Under the pieces are notes generated by a model. The model worked only from the letters and a program-made list of their open reading frames with translations. It made no database searches and was not told the origin of the DNA. A DNA stretch of 64,000 bases from assembly GCA_041398745.1 (NCBI GenBank), contig JAWKUB010000004.1:744001-808000 (forward strand), in the 5' to 3' direction. The stretch's first letter is position 1; every line of letters starts with the position of its first letter. Shown in pieces: positions 46,508 to 54,890 of the stretch. The stretch comes from JACKHO01 sp041398745 (GTDB lineage: Bacteria; Planctomycetota; Planctomycetia; Planctomycetales; Planctomycetaceae). Position numbers and translations under genes: made by a program.

Positions 46508-46738
46508 ATGAGCGAGAGCAGACAAGAAGAATCGAGCATGCGGTGGGCTGGCTACATCGTGGGCTTTTTCTACGGCATTATTTGTCGTTGGCCTCGGGGG
46601 GTGAAGTTCGGTCTGGGGCTATCGCTGATGATCGCGGGGCTGATGTCGTTCCTGACCATTCCCACGATATTCATCGCGATCCCCCTGTTTCTTCCGGGCG
46701 CCTTGCTATTCGGTGCGGCTCTCTGGCCAATGGGGTAG
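46508..46738 (+). CDS. Small membrane protein (76 aa)
   Basis: A 76-residue protein with two hydrophobic helices (WAGYIVGFFYGIICRW and FGLGLSLMIAGLMSFLTIPT, continuing to GALLFGAALWPMG). ATG 46508 has GAGAGG four bases upstream, better than the upstream start at 46457 that overlaps the previous gene. No family is recognised. Confidence 0.62.
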   Translation: MSESRQEESSMRWAGYIVGFFYGIICRWPRGVKFGLGLSLMIAGLMSFLTIPTIFIAIPLFLPGALLFGAALWPMG

Positions 46739-46868
46739 GCGTTGGCTGCCAGATGGTCCCAAAAACTGTGAAATCCGTCAGTGCTGAAAGGCTGCGTTGA
46801 AGCACATCTCATCGCAAACGTACTTCAAGCACGGTGCGTCACGATCTTCCGTGCTTACACCAATTCAC

Positions 46869-47279
46869 CTATCCGCCCACCAGCATCGTTAGCCTTACAA
46901 AGCTAACCTCGGTGCTGGGGGTGACGTAGAATTCCTGGTCGAGGCGTTCGGCCTGTTTGTTGTCGATGAGAATGAAGAATCCGTTCTTGTCGAAGGCTTC
47001 GAGTGCTTTTTCGAATTGCTCGCTCCAGTCGATTTCCCGGTGCTCTTTCAGCCGGAATTCGGTGCGGGAACCGTTCAGAATGCGTTCGGTGTCGGTCGGT
47101 TGCACCAGTCCCCGGAAGACCTGTTCATTTTGGGCCCGGTTAAAGTCCTGGACTTCCTGGTACACCCGTTCCCGAATGAGTTCGCGGACGGTAATTCGTT
47201 CCGACGGAAACTGCAGCGGCGTTTCACTGTAGACGTTCCCCGTGGCCGTTTCATCTCGAATGGTCAGCGTGACACTCAT
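46869..47279 (-). CDS. Small protein next to the DUF4132 gene, unknown function (136 aa)
   Basis: A soluble 136-residue protein. It begins MSVTLTIRDETATGNVYSET, a beta-strand, and has a helical middle (ERVYQEVQDFNRAQNEQVFR) and DWSEQFEKALEAFDKNGFFI, ending in SFVRLTMLVGG. It lies 21 bp after the DUF4132 gene on the same strand, so it is very probably co-expressed with it. No known family is recognised. Confidence 0.7.
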   Translation of the reverse strand: MSVTLTIRDETATGNVYSETPLQFPSERITVRELIRERVYQEVQDFNRAQNEQVFRGLVQPTDTERILNGSRTEFRLKEHREIDWSEQFEKALEAFDKNGFFILIDNKQAERLDQEFYVTPSTEVSFVRLTMLVGG

Positions 47280-47300
47280 ATTGCTATTCCAGATTTTCGC

Positions 47301-50300
47301 TTACGCGTAGTCGATTTGACGGGTAATGGTGGGGTCTTTGATTTTCGTGTCTTCAGCGAGCAGAAACGCTTTGCTGATGATAATTGACAAGGTGTTATCC
47401 CCTTCGAAGGGGAGGAACAAATCATCCTGTTTGGACCGGGCCTTCGCGTCGGGCACAATGCACAGATACTGATCATTCGGTTCCATGAGAATGTTACCCG
47501 ACCCCAAATGAATTTTGTAAGTCCGTTTCTTCCCCGCGACCACGAGGAACCGGTCGCTGAAAGAGCATTGCTTCGCAATTTTCAGCCGCGGAATGAGCCG
47601 CTGCAAAACTTCTTTGCGGGTTGATGCCGTGCCGGACAGTTCACCGAACGAGTAGTTTTGCCAGTAGTCGCGGAAGCGGCCTTCCGGGCCACCATCTTGC
47701 CAGGTGGGATCATTTCCAACAGACGACACGCCGACAAAAAGGTCGACGTCCCGCATGACTTCTGAAAACACAAGCGGCGGCACTTCATCCAGCGGCAAAG
47801 GATTGTTGATATCCCCCTGCCCGGCATTTCGCGCGTATGAGGTATATCCGCCGCCGGACGCGTGGGCATAATTCGTCGCTGCCTCGCTGCGATAAAACCG
47901 GACCTGATCGGTCACCAGACGGAGAAACACACCCGACTCGTTCGTGTCGGTACCGTAGTCCTCACCAATTCCTTCCACCCAGAATTCCGCCCTCAATCCC
48001 CAGTTGGGGAGTTCTTTGCAGGCGGGGGGTAAGTCAGCGTCCACCATGAGCCGCAGGCTGTTTTTCCAGCCCCGAGCGGCACAGAGTGCATTGAACTGAT
48101 GCTGCCGCAGCACATGCGCCGCGTAACGGTTGGAATACGTTCCCGTGTTTCGTTCGGCATCGGTCAGCAGGTACACCTCGCGATGCGCCTGCTTGAACGG
48201 CTGCGTGAGTTCGAGCGACTCAATTCTCTGACGCCAGGCGACAACCTCCTCGACCCGTCGTCCCACAGGATGCCACAACGTGATTTCAGCAGTCCTGCCA
48301 TGCTCCACCGGTTGCCCCTCGACATCGGTGGGATTCCCGTCGATGAACAGAACCGGCGTGTCGTCAATGCACCACAACAGTCGTGAGGCAATGGTACCGA
48401 CGAGGGGATGGTTCAAGTACCGCTCGCGCCACTGTTCAATGCTCCACGAACGCTGTTGCAGAAACATGGAATCGATGCGGTCGCGCTGCGCCGGGAGCAT
48501 TCGTTGGATGTCGCTGACCGATTGCTTCAGCTCCTTCAATTCCTCTTTGTGTTCCTTGCGAACCTTGGCGGGGACCGACTTCAGCGCCTTCCCTTTGGGA
48601 TCGAACCAATGCAGCTTGGCATCGCTCCCGGAAACGGTAATCTCGGCGCGGTACTCGCCGAGCGACTCGGAACATCGTCCCGACTCTTCCAGGCCGTAAG
48701 TCGGTACACCAATTTCCTCGATTTCGTCGCGAGCCAGTCCCAACGCTTCGGCGGCAGCGTTGAATGCCTTTTCAATTTCTTTTTGTGCCGTACCAAACTT
48801 CACACGCACCTTGAGCAGCGCAAGCTGGCCGACAGCTTCGGGCGAGGGGATTTCAGACAACGCATACACGGCGGCGTTCCCGACTTTCGGTGCACGTGGG
48901 CCAACGCCGGGAACTTTCTTGTAGGCCGACAGGGCCACGCGGCCAATTGCACGCACGTGCTGCTCCGCATTGTCCAAATGTGCGATGAGCCACAACATGC
49001 CGCGCAGGCATGTTGCGTTTTCATCTTTCATTGTGTCGGCCGCGCCACGCGTGTCGCCCGCATATGATCCAAGCCGTTCTATGGATCGTCCCTGAGAAAC
49101 AAGCGGCAGCCAGCGTTTGAGGTGCTCATGAACTTTGTCACTGCCGATTTGTTCCGCAAGTTGGGCTGCTGTCTTGAGCCACTTCTTTGACGGACGGGAC
49201 GAGTTCGCCGTCAGCAAGTGGCCGAACATCTCTGCCCACTGGCTACGCTCATCCGGCGGCATCGCCGAGAAATCTTCGTTGACCGCATCAGCCCAGACCT
49301 CGCCTGGTTCGAGACAGAAGCTCACGCCGTCCTGAATGAGGAGATTCAGACGGGCGACCTGCGGTGTGGAATTCCCCAACAGCGGACCCAATACCAGCGA
49401 CGCACGAAACAGGCTCAAGACATAACGCTCCCCTTCCGACAGCGGCTCTTTTCTTGCGTCAGATTCAACGAGCCTGAGCAAATTGCTGAACAGCATTTCA
49501 TGCTCCTGCGTCTCCTGCGGCGGCCGCGCGGAGAAGTACAGCAGCAAGTCAAACACGCCGTCACGGGAGAGACTGAAATTCATTTGGGCCATTGCGCGAA
49601 CAATGCCAGCTGTGGCGTAGCGGGATTGCCATGCGCCAGGCTGAGCGTAGTCGATTGAAGGTGACGACAGCGCATAGACATGACGTTCTGCGGCGGCGAG
49701 CAATGCTCTGCCAGCGTTTTCAGGAGCCAGACTGACCAGGGCCATGCCGGAATCAAATGATTGCAGCCGCGGGTTGTGATACTCCCGCGTGCCAACAACA
49801 TCTTCCAGAAAGTTTGTCAGCAGTTCATGTTCGAAAATGAAAGGTGAGTCACTCGCCAGTGGAAACTCATCTGGCCCCGTAGTCCTGGTGGTTCGGTTCT
49901 CGTCTGCTTCATCTGTGCTGCTTACAGACATTCCCACGAGTCTCTTGAGCCGCAGCAGCACCAAGGGATTTCCAGCAAATGCTGGGCTCGGTGGCGGGAG
50001 TAGAGGAAGCGACTGTTCCTCGTTTTGCGTCTCAGGCCCTTCCGCGACGCATAGCTGTTCGACTTGCGTCGCCATACGTGCCACCTTCTTCTCATGGCTC
50101 CCACGCAGTTTATTCGCATACTGCAACATGGCCGCGTTCAGTTCTTTGCTGGGCGGCGCTTCCGCGATGTGGCGCTCCAGGGCTTTGACAATGGCAGTGA
50201 CGGGATGGAAGCGTGCGATGATCCACTTCACCTGATTGCACCACCCGAGCAATTCCAGCAGAGAGTCTTCGGTGAAGGGCAGCTTTCTTCGCATGAGCGT

Positions 50301-50639
50301 CTTGATGACTTCCGTAACCGCGATTGACCGATGCCAGACACTTCTCCATTCCGGGGTCTGAATGAGAGGCCCGTCTCCCTGCCGCTGACGATGTCGATCG
50401 ACCAGCTGGTCCCAATGTTTCGACTGCACAATTGCGGTGAGCACATAGCGCAACGCCTCCGGCCCATTCGCACTCAGCAGAACTTGCCCGCTCTCAATGG
50501 ATTTGAGTTGGAAATTCCAGTAGTTGGGCCAGCGGGTACAAGCCTCTTCCACCCACGCCCCCACAGCCACATGCTCTTCCGCCAGCGGATCACCTTTGGC
50601 GAAGCTGAAAGGTTTGTAAATTGGCTGCTCGTCTGACAC
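47301..50639 (-). CDS. DUF4132 domain protein (1112 aa)
   Basis: A very large cytoplasmic protein. The N-terminal two thirds are helical with HEAT-like character. The DUF4132 core (about residues 690-880) is marked by TLWHPVGRRVEEVVAWRQRI and EVYLLTDAERNTGTYSNRYA, and the C-terminal part by VLQRLIPRLKIAKQCSFSDR and YKIHLGSGNILMEPNDQYL. DUF4132 occurs in MolR-like proteins; the biochemical role is unknown, and some relatives sit in predicted conflict systems. The start is a GTG (MSDEQPIYKPFSF). Confidence 0.82.
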   Translation of the reverse strand: MSDEQPIYKPFSFAKGDPLAEEHVAVGAWVEEACTRWPNYWNFQLKSIESGQVLLSANGPEALRYVLTAIVQSKHWDQLVDRHRQRQGDGPLIQTPEWRSVWHRSIAVTEVIKTLMRRKLPFTEDSLLELLGWCNQVKWIIARFHPVTAIVKALERHIAEAPPSKELNAAMLQYANKLRGSHEKKVARMATQVEQLCVAEGPETQNEEQSLPLLPPPSPAFAGNPLVLLRLKRLVGMSVSSTDEADENRTTRTTGPDEFPLASDSPFIFEHELLTNFLEDVVGTREYHNPRLQSFDSGMALVSLAPENAGRALLAAAERHVYALSSPSIDYAQPGAWQSRYATAGIVRAMAQMNFSLSRDGVFDLLLYFSARPPQETQEHEMLFSNLLRLVESDARKEPLSEGERYVLSLFRASLVLGPLLGNSTPQVARLNLLIQDGVSFCLEPGEVWADAVNEDFSAMPPDERSQWAEMFGHLLTANSSRPSKKWLKTAAQLAEQIGSDKVHEHLKRWLPLVSQGRSIERLGSYAGDTRGAADTMKDENATCLRGMLWLIAHLDNAEQHVRAIGRVALSAYKKVPGVGPRAPKVGNAAVYALSEIPSPEAVGQLALLKVRVKFGTAQKEIEKAFNAAAEALGLARDEIEEIGVPTYGLEESGRCSESLGEYRAEITVSGSDAKLHWFDPKGKALKSVPAKVRKEHKEELKELKQSVSDIQRMLPAQRDRIDSMFLQQRSWSIEQWRERYLNHPLVGTIASRLLWCIDDTPVLFIDGNPTDVEGQPVEHGRTAEITLWHPVGRRVEEVVAWRQRIESLELTQPFKQAHREVYLLTDAERNTGTYSNRYAAHVLRQHQFNALCAARGWKNSLRLMVDADLPPACKELPNWGLRAEFWVEGIGEDYGTDTNESGVFLRLVTDQVRFYRSEAATNYAHASGGGYTSYARNAGQGDINNPLPLDEVPPLVFSEVMRDVDLFVGVSSVGNDPTWQDGGPEGRFRDYWQNYSFGELSGTASTRKEVLQRLIPRLKIAKQCSFSDRFLVVAGKKRTYKIHLGSGNILMEPNDQYLCIVPDAKARSKQDDLFLPFEGDNTLSIIISKAFLLAEDTKIKDPTITRQIDYA

Positions 50640-50853
50640 GCGTGCCTCGATGTCCGGAATGTGGAAACGCTTACTGCAGCCAGATTCTCAAATCCCAATC
50701 CCACGCCGTCAACCTTGTCCAGGTGTGAGCATAGATGCACGTTGATTGAGGTGGCGTAGTTGCACCCGCATGACCTTCTGAAACCGAATCGGGTCGACAT
50801 CAGACTGGAAATCGACAATCATAAAGCATTGCTGATGCACAAAGGGGACTGAC

Positions 50854-52257
50854 ATGCTGAGTTTGTTTGCGCCGGGCCATCACCGAAACTGCGAAGGTGT
50901 TTCGCGTCGTGAGTTGCTGCAGGTCGGAACACTCGGAATGGCTGGATTGACGCTGGTCGATCTCTTTCGCGCCAACGCAATGGGAGGCCAGGGAAATTCG
51001 ATTTTGCGGGACAAGGCCGTCGTCGTGCTGAATTTGCAGGGCGGCCCCACGCATATCGAAACGTTCGACCCGAAAATGACGGCTCCTCGTGAGTATCGTG
51101 CCATGTTCGGTGAGACGCAGACCGCCCTCCCCGGCGTCACGTTTGGCAGTCACTTTCCCTTGTTGGGGTCGATGGCAAATCGCATGGCCATTGTCCGTTG
51201 TTACTCACACGGAATTGGAAGTCATGCCACGGCGGCCAAACATGTCATGGCGGGAGGGAATTCGACCGGCGCACAAATGGGTGCGATTTACGCGCGTCTG
51301 GCCGGGACGAACAGCCCGCGCACTGGAATTCCAACAAATGCCGTTTTGCCACCGGGAGCAGTGGGCGAGGAGTTCAAGAGCTTAGGTGCACAAATCGACC
51401 GGGTGACAGAAATTGGCAATTTGCCGTCGTCCTATCGCCCTTTCGATCTGAGTGCGGGCGGCGAAATCGTGAAGAACATGCAGCTTCGCCTGGAAGAAAA
51501 TCGTCTCGGTGATCGTAAGTCTTTACTGTCGCAGCTCGATTCCTATCGTCAACGACTTGATGAGAATGATTCAATCAGCGGGACCGATTCGTATCAGCAG
51601 CAGGCATTCGATGTCATCACCGGTGGAATGAGTTCCGCCTTTGATCTTGAGCAGGAATCGCCTAAGACAATTGCCCGCTACGACACCAGTCAGTTCACAA
51701 TTCCCAGGCACGTCAGGAAAAAGAAAGCGAACGTGCCAGGTCAGTCTCCCATTTCACTGGGCAAGCAAATGTTGCTGGCCCGTCGATTGATTGAGGCTGA
51801 TTGCCGGTTCGTAACGGTCACCAGTGCCGGCTGGGATATGCATGGGAATGCCTTTGGCATTAATGACGGCATGCCAATTCTTGGTCCGGCCGTCGATAAG
51901 GCGGCTTCCGCGTTTCTCGAAGATTTGGAACAACGCGGTCTCAGCGACAAGGTGCTGCTGGTCATTACAGGCGAGTTCGGACGCACCCCGAAAATCAACA
52001 ATAAAGGTGGACGCGATCATTGGGGGCGGCTGTGTACGTTGGCGTTTGCTGGCGGTGGACTGCCAATGGGTCAGGTCATTGGAGCGAGTGACCGTCAGGC
52101 TGGACAACCTGCGGGTCAGCAGGTGAGCAGCAATCAGGTGTTGGGCACAATCATGCGCCAATTGTTTGACCTTTCAGAAGTTCGATTACGTGCCGATATC
52201 CCGGTAGATATCGCCAGAGCGATCACCAGCTCCGAACCGATTCCACAGCTGACATAG
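50854..52257 (+). CDS. DUF1501 protein (sulfatase-like fold) with twin-arginine signal
   Basis: A 467-residue protein beginning with SRRELLQVGTLGMAGLTLVD, a Tat-type signal that fits DUF1501 members. Core motifs include VVVLNLQGGPTHIETFDPK, ATAAKHVMAGGN and VITGEFGRTPKINNKGGRDH, which match the alkaline-phosphatase-like fold of the family. In planctomycetes DUF1501 genes usually lie beside DUF1549/1553 genes; here the nearest of those is 38 kb away. The gene diverges from the DUF4132 gene. Confidence 0.9.
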   Translation: MLSLFAPGHHRNCEGVSRRELLQVGTLGMAGLTLVDLFRANAMGGQGNSILRDKAVVVLNLQGGPTHIETFDPKMTAPREYRAMFGETQTALPGVTFGSHFPLLGSMANRMAIVRCYSHGIGSHATAAKHVMAGGNSTGAQMGAIYARLAGTNSPRTGIPTNAVLPPGAVGEEFKSLGAQIDRVTEIGNLPSSYRPFDLSAGGEIVKNMQLRLEENRLGDRKSLLSQLDSYRQRLDENDSISGTDSYQQQAFDVITGGMSSAFDLEQESPKTIARYDTSQFTIPRHVRKKKANVPGQSPISLGKQMLLARRLIEADCRFVTVTSAGWDMHGNAFGINDGMPILGPAVDKAASAFLEDLEQRGLSDKVLLVITGEFGRTPKINNKGGRDHWGRLCTLAFAGGGLPMGQVIGASDRQAGQPAGQQVSSNQVLGTIMRQLFDLSEVRLRADIPVDIARAITSSEPIPQLT

Positions 52258-52415
52258 AGGCGTTGAGGTCCTGCGACTGGGCCTCAGCCACCGAGCCGTG
52301 CGAACAGTCGGTGTGCCGATTGCTTGGGGCGATTGAGTTGGATGGTCGACCCTGGGGAAACCTCCCGGGCCTGTCGGCCCCCAACGGTTGCAAAGCAACC
52401 GGGGCCACCCGCGTA
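52258..52415. repeat. Short intergenic hairpin cluster
   Basis: Several small inverted repeats follow the DUF1501 gene, for example GGTTGC-AAA-GCAACC and GGGCCTGTCGGCCC. They are probably degraded dispersed repeats or a terminator between two convergent genes. Confidence 0.35.
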
Positions 52416-53135
52416 TTACCTCTTTTTGAGAATCTCTTCCGCTTCTCTCGCGGCGTCAGTGTCGGGGTATTGTGAAATGATTTGTTCCAGCATCAAAGTC
52501 GGAGAAACATTGCGTTCAATTTGCTTCTTTGCCAGGAACAGTTTGTTGGCTGCTGCCGCTTCGTTCTTTAAACGAAGTTCTTCGGCGATTGCTGCGTCAC
52601 GTGCGACACGCTCTTCTGGCGTCATCGCGGCTTCCTTTGCCGCTTCCGCTGCTAGCCGCTCGCCTTCGGCTTCCTCTTTGGCACGCAAAGCTTCAACTTC
52701 GCGCTTGTTTTCAACGAAGGCATGCATGTCGGCTGATGCAGCATTTATTACATCCGAGGGAATGCCATTGGGATAAAGCTCCTGTAACTGCCCATCAAGC
52801 GACATCTTGGCACCAAACGTATTTGTAACTACTCCTCCAAAAGCGTTCGTGCCACGATATGTGGTTTCGACAATGAGATAACTGCCCGTGTCAACAAAAA
52901 GTGTTTTCACGTGTTCGAACGACTTCGGATTGTTCATTCGCTCCTTGATCGCAGCGTTGACATCCGCATTGGAGCCATCAAATGGACTGAAGTTGGCACT
53001 AATCCTCTCGGCACGTTTTTCGTCTTCAGTCTTTGGCTTGCTTGGCGGGGCCATGCCGCCACCGCCTCCACCACAACACGCTACGACAACAGCCAAACAA
53101 CCCATTACACAAGCAACGGCCACGGTCTTCAACAT
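52416..53135 (-). CDS. Putative lipoprotein with coiled-coil region (239 aa)
   Basis: ATG 53135 gives a lipoprotein signal (MLKTVAVACVMGCLAVVVAC) followed by a run of glycines. The middle domain (NNPKSFEHVKTLFVDTG, then YRGTNAFGGVVTN) is a pattern found in small exported proteins of many bacteria. Residues about 155-225 are a charged helix rich in Ala and Glu (ALRAKEEAEGERLAAEAAKE), and the end resembles a tetratricopeptide-like helix pair. An upstream in-frame start exists but would precede the signal peptide. Confidence 0.68.
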   Translation of the reverse strand: MLKTVAVACVMGCLAVVVACCGGGGGGMAPPSKPKTEDEKRAERISANFSPFDGSNADVNAAIKERMNNPKSFEHVKTLFVDTGSYLIVETTYRGTNAFGGVVTNTFGAKMSLDGQLQELYPNGIPSDVINAASADMHAFVENKREVEALRAKEEAEGERLAAEAAKEAAMTPEERVARDAAIAEELRLKNEAAAANKLFLAKKQIERNVSPTLMLEQIISQYPDTDAAREAEEILKKR

Positions 53136-53224
53136 TGCAACAATCCCCGCTTTGGTGTGGAAGCAAACTTTCACAACATAGGCTAACAGTATCCAATATC
53201 GATAATTCGGGAAAGCGTTGGGCG

Positions 53225-53350
53225 AGTGGCATGGTCGAGGATTCGTCAAATTGTGGGCGGGTGGCATGGTCGAGGATTCGCGAAATTGTGCCATGCCCAC
53301 GTCGCGTAGCAGCGTGGGCATGCGAATCCCTTCGGGTTGCGAACTGCCAC
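53225..53350. repeat. Dispersed hairpin repeat family B (composite copy)
   Basis: Two direct copies of GTGGCATGGTCGAGGATTCG (53226 and 53261) precede the hairpin CATGCCCACG-N11-CGTGGGCATG (about 53292-53322). The copy ends with TTGCGAACTGCCAC. The same order of parts recurs at 60841-60967. Confidence 0.65.
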
Positions 53351-53483
53351 GCGGGGTGGCCCATCGGCCCGTTCAGGGCAGTTGGGTGCCGCAGGCACAA
53401 GAGGCTTCACCATTCCATGTCATTCGTCAGAAGGGGTTGAATGAGCAAGGGACGCGCACGATCAGACATCTTGTCGCTTCGCG

Positions 53484-53508
53484 ACCCGACCGACAGATTC
53501 GGTCGGGT
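53484..53508. repeat. Hairpin ACCCGACC / GGTCGGGT
   Basis: ACCCGACC and GGTCGGGT, separated by GACAGATTC, form a perfect 8-bp stem. It lies 64 bp past the frameshifted small gene's stop codon and may serve as its terminator. Confidence 0.45.
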
Positions 53509-53572
53509 TACCCTGTGTGGCTGAACGACTAGATGTCCTTGATCAGTGATGCCACCCTGACAGCACTCTCGT

Positions 53573-53808
53573 CTACTGTTTCGGTTCAGCTTTGTGCCGC
53601 CACCAGGGCCGCACTTCTTCGAACAATTCAGGTGCCAGGCCACGGGAACACCAATAAACCACGTTTGGCCCGAATACGACCAGCAGTGGAATGGACATCA
53701 CCGGGGGTAACACTTGAGTAATGGAAGCAAGCCAATAACGAACGACAGACAAAAGTAGAACGCGAAAATGCTGACTCCGCCCACCCAAGCTGTGAGATAT
53801 TGTTTCAT
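53573..53808 (-). pseudogene. Frameshifted small membrane protein gene
   Basis: ATG 53808 opens MKQYLTAWVGGVSIFAFYFC and LSFVIGLLPLLKCYPR, then hits TGA. The neighbouring frame continues VMSIPLLVVFGPNVVYWCSR and ends in EEVRPWWRHKAEPKQ. The two parts would join smoothly into one 78-residue two-helix protein if the C-run at the junction (ACCCCCGG) had one more C. This is a one-base loss, a sequencing error or, less likely, programmed slippage. Confidence 0.5.
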
Positions 53809-54091
53809 GGTATGCGCCGCGACTGAACAGGGATGAGAAGGCCGAATTGTGGCAAGGCTCTATTCCACTTTCGGGCTGTATTGCGGGGTTGTCAACGGAG
53901 ATGGTTGACCCGGCCGTCCATGACGTCTCACGCCGCTCGCAAAACTGTCGCCGTAATCCCCTTCCACTTGCAAGACTCGCACTGGTTCACAATACTCCCC
54001 GCTGCACGCTTTGGCCTTCGGGTCGTTGCGGGTGTCGTCATCACATTCTTGTGGGAGGGCGGCGGCGCAAGTGACGTGTGAACAATGGTTT
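53809..54091. other. Intergenic stretch upstream of the tRNA gene
   Basis: No gene is seen. It must contain the promoter for tRNA-Thr, but no clear -35/-10 pair stands out. Confidence 0.4.
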
Positions 54092-54164
54092 GCCACCATA
54101 GCTCAGTTGGTAGAGCAATGCTTTCGTAAAGCATAGGTCGTCAGTTCAAGTCTGACTGGTGGCT
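54092..54164 (+). tRNA. tRNA-Thr (anticodon CGT)
   Basis: A full cloverleaf. The acceptor stem is GCCACCA with TGGTGGC, the D-arm contains AGCTCAGTTGGTAGAGC, the anticodon stem-loop is ATGCT-TTCGTAA-AGCAT with anticodon CGT, and the T-arm contains GTTCAAGTC. The discriminator base is T and CCA is not encoded. A T-run follows at once and may terminate transcription. apt begins 77 bp downstream. Confidence 0.95.
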
Positions 54165-54240
54165 CTTTTTCAGTCCGTTCTCCCCGAGTCGCGTGTCGGG
54201 TTTGCTGCCCACAGCGTGATTTCGCAGCACCCTGCCCGAT

Positions 54241-54759
54241 ATGGATCTCCGCGACCACATTCGAGACGTCCCCGATTTTCCGAAGCCGGGGATTCTGTTT
54301 CGCGACATCACCCCCCTGCTCGCTCATCCCGAAGCGTTTCAGGCATGCATTACGCAGCTGGCTGACCGGTATCGCGGCGAGAACATCAAGGCCATTGCTG
54401 CTGCGGAAGCCCGCGGATTCATTTTCGCCGCTCCGCTCGCACTGGAACTGGGATGTGCATTCGTCCCCGTCCGCAAGCCCGGCAAGCTGCCGTTCGAAAC
54501 GCAGGCGTTTCATTACGAACTCGAGTACGGCACCGACACTCTCGAAATCCACACCGATGCGTTCGGCAAAGGGGACCGTGTGTTGCTCGTTGACGATCTG
54601 CTCGCCACCGGCGGAACCATGGGGGCCTGTGCGAAACTCGTGGAGCACTCGGGAGCGGTAGTTGTCGGCTGTGCCTTCGCCATTGAGTTGAACTTTCTGA
54701 ATGGTCGCGAGAAACTTGGGAACTACGACGTGTTCAGTCTCGTTCAGTACGACGACTAG
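54241..54759 (+). CDS. apt: Adenine phosphoribosyltransferase
   Basis: A 172-residue cytoplasmic enzyme that converts adenine and PRPP to AMP in purine salvage. The start DHIRDVPDFPKPGILFRDIT is characteristic of Apt, AAAEARGFIFAAPLA follows, and VLLVDDLLATGGTM is the PRPP-binding loop (about residues 117-130). The length is typical. It lies 77 bp after tRNA-Thr. Confidence 0.96.
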   Translation: MDLRDHIRDVPDFPKPGILFRDITPLLAHPEAFQACITQLADRYRGENIKAIAAAEARGFIFAAPLALELGCAFVPVRKPGKLPFETQAFHYELEYGTDTLEIHTDAFGKGDRVLLVDDLLATGGTMGACAKLVEHSGAVVVGCAFAIELNFLNGREKLGNYDVFSLVQYDD

Positions 54760-54799
54760 AGTCGTTTTCAATCCCGCACCGGCCATTATTTGGTTCAGT

Positions 54800-54832
54800 G
54801 GAAAACACAGACAGGAATGTCTGTGCCACCGG
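54800..54832 (-). repeat. Dispersed hairpin repeat family A
   Basis: GGAAAACACAGACAGGAATG followed by TCTGTGCCACCGG, the reverse complement of the copies at 34683 and 41269. It lies 41 bp past the apt stop codon and directly upstream of the FhcC gene. Confidence 0.62.
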
Positions 54833-54890
54833 TTTTGAAATCGCACGTTGATTTTCATCGCCGACTGACCTCAGCAAGAAGCTTGTTTCC

